Origin: Dactylellina haptotyla
Lineage: Eukaryota; Ascomycota; Orbiliomycetes; Orbiliales; Orbiliaceae
Length of the DNA stretch: 64,000 nucleotides
NCBI GenBank assembly: GCA_031310005.1
Contig: CM062383.1
Span: forward strand, 2,604,001-2,668,000
Reading direction: 5' to 3'
Under the pieces are notes generated by a model. The model saw only the letters and a program-made list of their open reading frames with translations, was not told where the DNA came from and ran no database searches. A program made the position numbers and the translations under genes. Below, one piece after another: positions 21,933 to 34,192 of the stretch; position 1 is the first letter of the stretch, and each line of letters opens with the position of its first letter.

Positions 21933-23392
21933 GAATTACCGGAAAGTTGTTGTGTGGAGATACTGGAGGAGCTATGAACTTGACTAGAAATGTTGATTTG
22001 ATCTTGAGAACTTGATGCCTTGTAAAATGCTACAAAAAAAACTGTAACCATCTATAGGGATAAAAGGACCCATATTCACACTTATATAGACATATGAGAA
22101 AGAGGAATACAACTACCCCGCATACCAGGAGAGTATTCTTGATAATTACCATATCTCATCAGCCTTGGGTGGTTCGGCCGTTATCTCTTCTCAGATAGTC
22201 ACATAAAACAAATATGTATGCACATGCATGTGGAGGTGACCCCTTCAATTGCACACTCACCCAATCAAGTTTGCATACCGATAAAGCAGGAGATGAAAGA
22301 GTTTTGAAGCAAACATGCGGCTGAATTTTTCAAATCAATACCCGATTACATTGGAAATTGTGAAGCCTTGTCTTAAAAAAGCCATCATTCAGGCAATTGC
22401 CAGCAAGATAAGTAGTGTTGCATACGCACGCGCATGCATCTCTATGTGCGATGGTATATTTAGTGTTGCTTCTTGTAACTCTGCGACTATGATCTAGAAG
22501 GACATCTAGTTAGATGAAAAATTTCATGCGCAGAAAGTTATCTCTCCATGTCGTCGCTCTCTAGAGAAAAAAGATTTAGCACTATGGTTTTCTCGAGAGT
22601 TTATTCCACGGATAGTCACTACCTTTGGCAAAAAAGGGTTTTCAAATGGGTATATAGAGGGAATGGTCCACTACCAGGTTATTACGGTATATGGTGACGA
22701 TAGGGACGGCATTAGCTGTGGAATCAGGCTGCTTCCCCCGGCCTTCGCGATAAACAGGATTCGATTGTGGGATTCGAATATTCGGGCTATATTCAAGATA
22801 GGATAGCTTCTAATGTTTGAAGCTTAGTCCCATCTGAAACAAAGAAAATTTGTCTTTTACCGGGATTTTCGTCCATTCAACCAAAATATTACTTTGTATG
22901 ACGAAATAAATGCAAAATTATCGCTGAGCCAGGTAACTGTCTGATTTGCAAGAGAAAGGGAGACTATTGCGACCGACATGGAGCCATTTAGCAACATTAT
23001 AATAGTTATTAATATATCCCCAGAATCCCAAAATTGTCTTGAATAATCCTATGTGTGTCTTTTCATTCTTCTCACCAGGCTAGCTCCAATGCTTGTCTAG
23101 AGACAAGTTGCAAGTCCGATCTCAAATAGCAAGCTCCGCTTGCCTGATTTTCGATCCTCTTTAGCGCTATCTATAAATAGCTTGAGTGTTTCTTATACCA
23201 CGCTGGCATTTTGCAGTTAAGTAGCGGAAGCTCTCAGAATCAAAACAATAAATTTATACTGGAATACAGTATATTGCCAGATATAAAGTTCAAAAGATTG
23301 TGTTCTGTTTCCTTTTACATATATAGTGTCAATTATTTCCACTTTTATTTTGCCTTCTTTTTGAACTCTCCTTTCCATATCCGATTCTCATC
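21933..23392. other. Intergenic region upstream of the GTPase gene
   Basis: 1.46 kb of AT-rich sequence between two minus-strand genes. It holds a small GTPase-gene relic (separate entry) and short frames that I do not support as genes. Confidence 0.5.
23207..23262 (-). pseudogene. Relic fragment of a second SNTX-GTPase-type gene
   Basis: About 55 nt on the minus strand resemble the stretch near 19480-19535 of the neighbouring GTPase gene, just after its G4 region. Both DNA and one translated frame align (it reads CFDSESFRYL in both). No other part of the gene could be traced around it. It is best seen as a broken, old remnant of a local duplicate. It is short, so chance or a small conversion tract cannot be ruled out. 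Confidence 0.5.
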
Positions 23393-26300
23393 CTAATAGT
23401 CAAATTTCATTCCAACAGGTACGTCGAGAGGAAAAGATTCGTCCCAAATCCACCCTCTGTCATTTGCATCCTTGTAAACAAAGGGCTCGCCACCAAAATT
23501 GATCCTAAACCGCTCCGGTAGATATCCTAGCTCGAAATAAGGAAAATATCGCCGAATATCTACTTTAAAAACTTGTGGAAGAAAAATACCATTAACCGTG
23601 AAGAATACGGCACCTGTCAAGGGGTTGATACCACTTCCCACAACCTGGAAAGGTTCTTGGGGTTCACACCATGTAGCTCCTTCAGCGCTGCTTCCCTTGA
23701 TAGATGGGTCCAACTGTTCATTTTCAGTATCAAAAGCCCAACTTAGGAACTTGTCATTGTAACAAACACGACCAGATACGTTGTAATTTATCCCATATGG
23801 ATCTCGGTTGTGATCGTTCTCTGACCCAATGCTGCGACGAAGCATAGGCTGGAATCCTATTTCCCAATACGGGCCATCTTCAAGAATCCCCCTGCCAGAT
23901 AGTATCAATTAGTTTAGTGTGTCTATTGATTCCGACAATTGATATGGGGAGGCTCTTTACTGTTCCTCTAGATGTCCCGCTAGTGGTTTCGATATTTGCA
24001 CCTCAAAGTAATAGGTTCTATTTCTTGGAGGTATTGGATGATCTGAAATTATTAAGGGAACACAGATTGTTGCGAGTTCCCGCGGATTGAGGGACCAAGG
24101 CCAAGTAGTTGATCTGGATTCTATAGACTGTCAGAGTTATATCTAGAATCTGGAAGACAGCATCATCGACCCGACAATGATATACCTGGTAAAGAACATT
24201 CTAATTTGTCCTCTGATATTTCGAGAGCTCCAGTAGGTATACTGCCCATTGAAGTTGGTTCCGAATAAGCCTCTGATGATCGGGTTTCTTCCGATATATA
24301 ACAGATGAGATCCTTCCTGCCGGTCATGCAAAGGATATCGTAGATTGTCCACCCGTGGTTGTCCCTGTATGGATGACAGAATGGGGCAAATAAATCACGC
24401 AAGTCGAAAATATCTTCCACCTTAATCTTGTCCTTGGATTGAAATATAACAGTCTCCAGAAATGATAATGAAGACTGTTGACCAAGTCGTATCAGAAGAT
24501 ACACTACCTCTTTATACTTCGTGAGCAAACCTCTTTCTCTGTCATCCATAGGACTTTTAAACTCCAATAATCGGGACTGGAGCATAGTTATCGCTAAATC
24601 CAAAGCAGTATATCCATCGAAATCTCGTAGGCTGATATCCATATCAAATGTCATAATCCATTTTATTAGCTCAAGGGAAAGGCGTCTCGCTGCCTTATGA
24701 AGGGGGGTGGAACCGTTATGATCTCCCTTCGACATATATTTGGCAATATCTGTATATTGTTCGATCAAGCTTGTCAATTTTTTGAATAGTGGCACCAATA
24801 TATCCTCCTCCCACGTTGATTCAGCTACGGCATGGAGTAGTGTTTTACCATTACGATCACAGAATAGGAGAGCATCCTTTTCGTTAGGTTCCTTCTCTGG
24901 GTTGTTGAATTTGGATAGAAAAAACTCTAAGAGATGGGCTTTTCCATCTCGAATCGTTTGCGCTATGGCGCACCGGCCATTGGAGATTTTCATGCAATCT
25001 AAACCTGCATCGAATAAAATACCTGCTATTGTGACTTCAATTCCAGGTTCGATTCCTATACTGCTAGATAAATGATGAAAGCAGTTTCCGCCATATTCAT
25101 CTTCGTCGTGAATGTCTGCACCGTGTTGAATTAGGCACCGGACGGCGCGTTCGAATCCTGCGTTGACAGCATACCCCAGGGCCATTTTACTACTTTTGTC
25201 CTCGGCGTTAATAAGATCAGAACCACCCATTTTGATGATAATATCGAATATGCTGAATACTTCATCTATCCGATTAATCTCTTTTGGTGCTCGATCACGA
25301 AACAAAAAGTGCAGCAAGGTCGAATCATTTTCATCTTTTGTATGGACATCCCAATCCCACGAAACACAAAGTAGCTTGAAAAGCTTAAGATCTCGAATTT
25401 TTGCGGCTAGATGTAACAGATTCGTCCCCTCCTCTGCCTTCACATCTAAGCGAGCGTTTTCCGTGATAAGGATTGTTGCGGATTCGAGATATGGTTGTAG
25501 TATTTCATACGGAGGGTCTTGCAGACTGCTAGCCTGTAGCAAGATCGAAAATAAAGGCGATACAATCGGTTTAAAACCCTCGCCAAAATCCGGTGACCAT
25601 GTTAAACCCGCATCCGGTGAGCCATAGCAGTTAACAGTGGTTCCTTGGGTCTCCGGATTGATATTTGCCCCATGATCTATGAGGCGTCTGACTATTCTTG
25701 GGTAAGAGGCAGCAATTTGTAGCGGTATTTGGTGGCTCGGATTAGCCATATCGCAGATAAGTTTATTGCTAGTCTCAAACTAGGAGCTTTAGATATGAAG
25801 CATTGAAATTGCTCAATCACCCTTCTCTTGTCATTCCCGCAACTCTCCAGAAATTTCTCAACGTCTTGTTCTAAATTGGGGTGCCATGCAGTCCTAGAGG
25901 GAGCTAGTGCACTCGGGTCTGCAAATCCGGCAGCAATTTTGTAGAGCATCCCGAAACTCGAAGCCCGTATATCGGGGAGATTGAGCTGTTGGTAAGCGAT
26001 CCATGCAACTCTCAGATCTCGGTCCAGAACAGCGATAACACTACTCCACCTATCCATGTCATCGTCCAAGTAAGAGCCTTCGCCAAGTGCTACTTGCATG
26101 CTTAAAGTATCAACCAACTCTTCAGCATCCATTCCGCCAAGTAATTCCGGCCCACCCTCACGGTTAGGTCCGTTCTCGCTGCACACAAAAGCTAGTACTT
26201 TGAAAGCTTTAAAAGTTTGAACACGCGAAGTCGTCGGTGGATGCAACCTGTTTGCCTGGGAAGTCACTTTTGACCCTGCCATTAGAAGGTCAACCATAAT

Positions 26301-29300
26301 CCGTAAGCCAAATTCGCATGCAGTGTGAATCGGATGCTCAAAATTTATAGTCGACACGCTTTTCAATCGTTCAGGGTAATCCAACACATCTAGTTTGGAT
26401 ACTCTTGCTTTCCAGCGGTACCAATTCTCCGGCCGGGTGAATATTGAAAGCTCCGTCAATAGTTCCGACCACCAACTATCCTCCAAGCTTTCGTCACTCC
26501 ACCATGCTTGTAGAATCCGAATGTGATCTTGCCAGTGATCGATTTCGTATCGTTGGCAATCTGGGGTTTCGTTCAACAGCTCATGGAGCATTCCCTCTTC
26601 GTCGCTTATATCCCAGTCCCGCCAGTTGCGTATCAGGAGGTATTGCGAGAGAAGTTCTCCTTTCAAATCAACTGGGGAATAAAAAAACTTTAATTTAGGC
26701 CAAGGGAGATATTTCTTTTGAAAGGACTCGCTATTTAGAGTGCGTACTACGAATGCATGTAGTCAGCGCCTTACTTTAGGGGTATATATGATATGAAAAA
26801 CGCTCGGAGAGGCCAAGTCTCGTATGATTGTTCCTTAAAAAGTCTCTCGGTTTTAGTAACTTACAGATACTTAAAGCGATAGACATATGGGCCTCCTTCT
26901 TGTTAAACAACTCTGAAAGCCCTTCTCCATATCGAATAAATGATGCTTAGTTGACACAGGTGTCAGTGACAGCTTCACCAAGGGTTAAGGTGAAACATAC
27001 GCGTTAGAGTGAATCTAAAAACCGTGTTCCCTTCGCCATCGCGGTACTTATTGAAACCCCGCGCTTCTTTGCTAGTTGATGTCGTTTTTGATGCCGTTGT
27101 ATCTTCTTGGATCCACTCACGGATAGAGATATCAACGCCGACAATTTTCGTACTCGGATCAAATCTGAAAAAATCACGACCAGCATTTTCGAGATGATAG
27201 ATTATATCCTTAATTTCAGGATCCTGGTAAGGATCTTGTTCAATTAACTTCGCAAGCTTAGAGATAACCAAATCTTGGTTCGGATCCTCGGGAATATCGC
27301 TCTCCAAAGCTTTCCCCGTCCCGCTGTAAATTTCTTTGTAGTGATCAAAAATTTCGAGAGCAGTAACTCCTGAAACAGTCCAAACAACCCACTTGAGTGC
27401 AGAAACAATCAATTCCTGTTCATCGGGACTGAGAGCTTCTATGCTAGACATATAGATCTCGCCAATAGCTGCTGGCAAACGTTGGACTTTTGTTTTCAAA
27501 GACTCCTTTGAAGGTTGGTACAAGTTCGCAATAATCATTCTTGCTAGTGTAAAGTCGCCCCTTGCTTTTTTGTGAATTATTTTCACGATTCTCGATAGCT
27601 CGAGATTGAAAATATCAGTTAGATCATATGCAATTCTTCGTTTCAGAAGGTTTCCTAATTCGTGCTTGAGATACTCCTCGAGATCAGTAGAATTTCTCTC
27701 CAAAGTGATCTCGATTAGCTTTATGTTTTCTGGGAGGTGTTTGAAATTTTCATCCGTGTCTTTATTTCGATCTTTCGGTACCATAAGCTCACCGACAATA
27801 TCAATATTGTCTCTTGCTGAGACCATAAGCTTAATACCATTTCTTCTATTCTTTACCAATTCTCTGAGCCGAACAGATAAGGTTTGATCTTGTCGGTCAG
27901 AACACTCATCGAGAGCGTCTAGCATGATATATACCGTATTTGGGATAGCTTCTCCGATTTTCTCGATTGTTGTGCAAAGTGACGAAAGGTCAGTTGAAAG
28001 TCTGTAAGAACCGTCATAACCCGAATCTCCCAATTTAGGGTTTAGGATTTCGATGGCAGAGATCAGGGCATCAATATTGTTTCGTAGCTCATTACAGCTT
28101 AGTAGCTGATAAAGAATTGACTGGATGCATGTCCGTACAGTTTGTATATCCTGATCACCTTTCTTGAAGAAAAAGTGGCATATAACCGGTGACAGCATAT
28201 TGCCCGTTATACTTGCACTCATCACTTCTTTGTAAATACTCATCATTGTAACCGATTTGCCATATCCACGGGGTGCTTTGAGGCATAGAAAGCTTGTTTC
28301 TGAATCCCCTTTCCAATCAAGGTAGTCCTTTTCCTTGAATAACCAGCTCGCGACCAACTGACCGTTTCGGTCCCTCACTATCTTATCTACTCTGTCTTGA
28401 AGACTATTAAAGTGATTTTTATAGGATTTTGAATCTTCAAGCTCTGCCCGTTGGCGGTCTAGTTCACACAACAAGCTATGTCGCTGAACTACATCCATAA
28501 TCTCCGATCCTATTGAGACATACTCTGTCGCCAAATGTGTTAATGAAAGTTTCAATCATTGGGTTTGCGAATCTTACGTTTCATGTTCTCTGCGATCCGA
28601 TCGATTTTTAAACCAGTTTCTATACTCGGATTAGAGGCTGTTTTCAATCAAGCAGGGTTCTAGTCTCAATGCTATGACTTGGTATCGGCTAACTCACTAA
28701 AACTCTCGTGGAAGACCGACTCTTCGAAATGTGCCTGCGCTCGCTTGACGATCTCCCCATACTTCTCTAATAGAAAATCTACCTTTTGTTGTAAATCTCG
28801 GGTGAATAGATCTTTTACCGCACTTGAAACCCCTAGTTGAGCGAATGCTAACGTTAGAATAATTATCGGTTCGGAGATCCGCGGTACGGGGTTACCAGGA
28901 TACATGCTAAAACAAGCCACTGGTGTTTGAATTTTTTCTTACGTTTGAGTTTGCTGTCGTCCAGGTGAGGTTGAGCATTCCAAAGAAAGTCTAGTATTCC
29001 GAAAATAAGTTCCGGCATATCCGATTCCCAGATATCGAGCCCTGGCAAGGAATCGCTCTCCGGGACATTTGTCCGGGCTTCCCAACGAACACAGTCATTG
29101 ATGATGTTCGCAATGCTATCACATGTTCCGCAGATTAAGAGCCTCGTTTGGACGCGCGCATTCCCGAGCTGAAATTATTAGTTTCACATTTAGAACCATA
29201 TAAGGGATAACCCCAAAGTATTAAATCTTACGGTTATCAAGGAACGTATACCAAACCAAACCATTGAAACACTCTCCGGGGCGAAATCTATAAACGCATC

Positions 29301-29582
29301 TCCCACTTCCGTCAGTCGGTCTAGGGTAGTCCAAAGCTTGGCTGCGTTGTTGTTGGCTTTGTCCTCTGCTTTATCGCTTAATTCTTTGCAGGAAACCTCT
29401 AATTTAGCCAGCTCGATGCCATCCAGGAATTTCGACACCGGGTGGGTGCTAAAGTCCTTTCTGTCCTTTGCGGCTTTGTCTCGCAAAGGTTTCTCAATTT
29501 CATTTTTGAATCTCTGACGGGCGGCGTCAAAACATTTGGACAGATTTTTGTTTGAGCCAGTGGATTCAATTTGCTCCGCCAT
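23393..29582 (-). CDS. NLR (STAND) protein: N-terminal domain, NACHT, ankyrin repeats, SPRY
   Basis: Ten exons (29582-29232, 29168-28943, 28847-28698, 28637-28578, 28524-27001, 26945-26865, 26671-25821, 25779-24186, 24120-23961, 23891-23393) close in frame to 1831 residues. Residues 1-250 match the helical N-terminal domain common in fungal NLRs (FAPESVSMVWFGIRSLI). NACHT: Walker A LKAPRGYGKSV at about 343-353 and Walker B VYIMLDALDE at about 461-469. A winged-helix-like part follows. Ankyrin repeats fill about 1090-1560 (for example DHNGSTPLHKAARR). SPRY spans about 1615-1831 (RTYYFEVQIS, then GSGINPLTGAVFFTVNG). It is probably an intracellular receptor that oligomerises on ligand binding. 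Weak points: the exon 2-3 acceptor (28848) lies close to its branch site, and the 41-nt intron 25820-25780 is very short. Without that intron the gene would carry a frameshift there. Confidence 0.78.
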
Positions 29583-30430
29583 AGCGCCTCAAGCAAATGA
29601 ATACAAGTATGTTCGATCCAGTGTACTATTTGTGGGTGATATAGGAAGTGGTGCGGGGTAGCGAGTTGTAGCATGTAGGTAGCTGAAAAATTTGAATATT
29701 AAATTTGGTTCTATTCTCGATAGCTCTCACAGTAAAGTCATGGTAGGCGATACAGGGCCTTCCCTGTACCAAAAACCTTTGCAACCCAAATAGTATACAT
29801 TAAATTTGGCAGAAATGCGATAATCAGGCAGGATACGCCACACCATCTAGTCGAATGGCAGCAACGCGGTATCAAAGTTCTGGTAGGTGTTACGTATCTA
29901 CCATGCTACTTGAAGGGTGCATCGTCGAAAGAGTGGCCGAAATTTGAAACCTGTTTTTTGTGATTTAGATCTTCCGACCAACCTAGCTAGGTTGCATTTT
30001 TCAATTCTTAAATCTATTAAAGTATATTCTCAAATAATTAAACAATATAGTGAGGAACCTTTCTCCTACTAGCGAACATATGTTATTATATATATGCTCT
30101 GGTAAAGATATGTATTCCTGCGACGGGTGAATTTACTGTTATTTCTGGGGCTGAGCGCTCATATTATGATGTTGAACTTGTTATTCATATATATTGATAT
30201 AGCACTATAAGACGCTCTATTTAATGGCCTTGGTTTTCGAAAGGGCCCTGCTTATTCTTCGTATTGTTACCAACCAAAATGTTGTTAGAATCACATATGA
30301 CCGTTTGAGCTTCGATCTTCGATCTTGTAATAGCATAGGTATCCAATAAAATGGACACGCAAAGTTTATTCACAACCTTACTGCTCCGCGTAGCCGCTCT
30401 CTACAGAAAACTTTTAGTGCTATAAGTTTT
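29583..30430. other. Intergenic, no gene seen
   Basis: 0.85 kb between two tandem minus-strand genes: the NLR promoter side and the 3' end of the SPX-GDPD gene. AT-rich, with only short frames. A weak 40-nt resemblance links 30390-30430 with 22545-22590 (see findings). Confidence 0.5.
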
Positions 30431-33400
30431 TTAGGTATCAGTCGCCGGGCATTTATTACCTTGAAGAGTCTTTAGTATTAGAGCAAATCTGTCAACCACG
30501 ATGATGTCGAGGCCAGCTTCAGCTTGAATCTGTGAATTATCGTCAATTAGGGGCCCACTTAAATTGCCTCTCTTATTTTTTTCCCGTTGGAAATTTTGGA
30601 GAATATAGAATCCCAATCATACCTTAGCATTTTCCGGGCTGTTATTCCCCCCACCGTAAGAACCGCAGATCATCCCGTTACTCTTCATAGTACCTACTAG
30701 TTTCGGGCATGCGACAATTGGATTGCAAACAGTGATAACGCCGAGAAGACCCCACGTTTTAGCAAAATGAACGGCTTCTCGCAAACTTCTAGCTCGTTCA
30801 TCCCATAGCTGCAAGTAACCCCCACGAGTAAGATATAAGACTGGATATTTGCGCTGCTTCAACGATGCGAGGATGCATATCTCCGGACTAAAGGATGAGA
30901 TAACAATATCTCTATCGCGACCCTTCGCGAATATTGTGTTCAATATCCCGTCGACGAAAACGTTTAGCTCAATTGCGAAAGGGACAAGCTGCCATTGATC
31001 TCGGTCAAAGATAGTCGGATATTCTACGCAGTAGTACAAATTAGTTATGAAAATAGGAAAGGAAATACGTGTGATCTCACTGATTTCGACATCGAAGCCA
31101 ACGTTAGGAGGAAGAATATCTAGAATCTCTTCTAGAGTAGCGAATGGTTCCTTGATATGATGCCCTCGTGTGTTGCTTGTGAATCCTCGAGTATTATAGA
31201 TCAATGTCTTCCTTGTTCGATTGTTTAGTTCGTTGAGAATTGCGGGGGGTTTTGCATCCCATGAGTTCGAGCGTGTTTTCCGAGTTCCTTTGCTAGAAAT
31301 AGAACCAGCATCATTTTCATTGGCAGACTCGGATTCCAAAGGAGTATTCACAAGGTGTTTGAGCTAAATATTATCAAAAAATTAGAGAGTATTCCACTAA
31401 GACGGAAAGCTTTCGCTGTTGCCACTGACCTGATCGAAGCTAACCGTATGGATCTGAGCATCAATTCCTGTTTCAGGAACAAGGAAATCATGATACACCA
31501 CCGGTACCAAATCTTTGGTCATTTGCACATCTAATACCGTTTAGCAAAATCCAGCCAAAGCTATTGAAATATTATATACCGAACTATGACCTATTAGTAA
31601 CTTGGAATAGCTTAAACTAGTGGCTTCTAGTGCGAACTACTTACTTCAACCCAACGAGCCCCAGCTTGAGCTGCGGACCAGAATGACTGCCAAAAAGTCA
31701 GCGAGATGAAATAGCATAGTTGGTGACCTTAATACCTGCAGGGTGTTTTCTCCAATTTGGAGATGATCTCGTCCAGGGACATTTTGGCCAAAACCTGGGC
31801 CCAGTCAATCCTCCTAACCTCACTCGAATTTTTTTTTCAGGAAATCTCACCTCGATGCCCAACAACCTTTATTGGTCCACGTTCTCCCCACGCACTCCGT
31901 GTCGGCGTCGTAGGATATTTTACCAGACCAGGAGATGTTACAATTGTATATGTGAATGTAATTGTTCCCATATATTGAAGAGTGTCCTTTTCTTGTATAG
32001 GTATCGTCATTTCTCTGATGATACTCTCGAGCCCGGGTCCAAGTTTTGGCTCTGTACTTTTAATAATGCCAATAGAACTTCCAACCAGTTCGCCTTTCTC
32101 GAGTAAAGTTTTCGTCGCCCGAAATACTTTAACCTGGAGCTTTAAATCATGGGTATCTTGTGAAATAAAATACCAAGGCTTGTTGGTCAGATCTTCTATC
32201 AGGGGAAAGCTCAACGAGTAGGATATATCTGGCCCATCTAGTAGGCTGACCTCGATATTATAGATTGACTCTTGATAAGAAAGAGAAGTTGCACCAGCCG
32301 CAGTTGTCGTCATTAGATTAAATGGGACAACATGCTTAGTTAGATCTAAAGTTCCCAAATTGATCAAGATGAGGTTCTTTCCATCCGCGATGGCATTCTT
32401 GAGGTCCTTGGGGTAATTAGATGTCGTGTTTTCTGTTATCTGTCGACTTTTAATTTGGGAAGAAACCTCCTGACTCTCCAACAGTGGTGCGAGTTTGATA
32501 TGTCCTCTATAAACCGCATTTTCCTTGGCTGTAAGACCTCGAAAATCAAGTCGATGCTGATCGGCGCCAGCTTCCAGCAGGAGTTTGGTAATTTCTTCAT
32601 ATCCTCTAGCGCAGGCAACTATCAACGGCGTCCAACCATACACCGTCTCGGCGTCATCAAGCTTCAGCTCCGTATTAGAAAGGCTTGCAGTTAAAACCCT
32701 AACAACATCGGTATAACCTAGCCGTGCAGCGATATAAAGAAAGGATTCATCGTTTTTCCAACATTTATCCCAACCGATTCGCTTTCTAGAATTTCTCAGC
32801 AACAATTGAACCATCTTATCGTTTTTCTGAACGATTGCTGCTAGCAAGCTGTTCCAGAGCACTTGAGCGACAGCTTCAGACTCAATTGCGTCCACGTTAT
32901 CGCTTGACTTGGTATGAAATTGAAGCGTTAAATCCACAATTTCGTAATGGCCGTTGTGGATGGCCAACTCCAAAGGAGTTGATCCCCCGGAATCTGTTGT
33001 AAAATAGCTAATGCCATTGGCATCGAGGCAATCCTGTTCTTCCATTTTCGTCAATATAGTCTGGTATTCCATCAACAATCCATACTCAGCCGCATAATGC
33101 AAAGGTATTCTTCCAAGGTTGTCAATAGTTGTGAATAGGGTACGCTGAAGAGGGTAAAGCCGCTCGAGCATCGCTAGAAAGGGTGATGGCGAACTATCGA
33201 TAGGACCATTAGTGGTACTGATCAGTGCTTTCTCCTCGCTACTACTGTCTGTCCTCTGTCTCCCAAGTTCTTGTAACAATTCGTGAATTAGCGTGCCGTC
33301 AAACTTCAGAATTTCGGAATTTGATCCGATGAACACAGTCAGTTCGCATGCAACTTGGAAGGAATTGCACGCTATTGCGTATCGAACAAGTTCATCTGTG

Positions 33401-34192
33401 TATATCTGAAAATCGCCAGGAAATGGTATGATGCCGTCGACATGTTGATTTAGAAAAGCGATTAGTTTATCCGCTTGTTCTTCATGGATAGCCGCATGCG
33501 CCCCGCGCAGATCATAGAGACTGGTGGTTTTGTTTTCAGAGGTGTCTTTCAGGATAAGAGGCTCATTGATTATGTCAAAGAACGAGTTTTTAGATTCTTC
33601 AAGGACTTCAAGGCGGCTCCTGAGCCGGTTGACTTGAGAGAGTATATCTATTTGGTGATAGAACGAGCAACTGATGAGTTTCTGCTGCAAAGCTTGATGC
33701 TTTTCCTCAGCTATGCTTTTTGCTTTCTCTAAGATTCTAGAGAGTGCAAGCGAATTAACTCTAGCGAAATGTTGAAGATGCTGCGCCTGTTCATATTGCT
33801 CAGACAAGCATGAGAATAGATGGCGGATCTCTTGGTGTTCCAAATCCGCTATGATTAAGCGGAAGTCTTGAAGCTCAAGGCTTGGTGATACTCCATGGAG
33901 TCTCCAGATATTGGCAACTCGTGTTTGAAGAAAAGCCAAGTTGTCGCCAACTGTCTTTTGTACAACATGGATTTCATCCTCGACGTAAGCATCGAATTCT
34001 AGGCAACTCATAAGCATCTTATCTCATTATAAAGGACCTTCTGGCTGGCTTACTTTCTCCAAGTTTTTCCTTTTCATCGTTAGAAGTGGATCTCTTTAGT
34101 TGCTTAAGTACTCCTTTGGGTTTGTTGTAGTTGCAATATGATTGAGTCCATCCTGGAATCTGGTGATGATAATAATTCTCGTCGAACTTCAT
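30431..34192 (-). CDS. SPX-ankyrin-GDPD glycerophosphodiesterase, Gde1-like
   Basis: Seven exons (34192-34054, 33998-31851, 31794-31736, 31686-31641, 31530-31430, 31363-30623, 30529-30431) give 1110 residues, near the size of yeast Gde1 (1223). The SPX start is MKFDENYYHHQIPGWTQSY. Ankyrin repeats span about 300-560 (GRIPLHYAAEYG, YGWTPLIVACARGYEEI). A C2-like segment precedes the GDPD domain, which begins at GHRGFGQN (about 760) and continues with IGENTLQSFWSAAQAGARWVE and VPVVYHDF. Gde1 hydrolyses glycerophosphocholine in the cytosol to recover phosphate and choline. The frame-keeping splice at 31641/31530 uses GTAGTT, four bases past a better-looking GTAAGT. It places Asn where the family's E-F-D metal motif has Asp (VEVNVQMTKD). 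The splice should be confirmed before drawing conclusions on activity. Confidence 0.78.
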
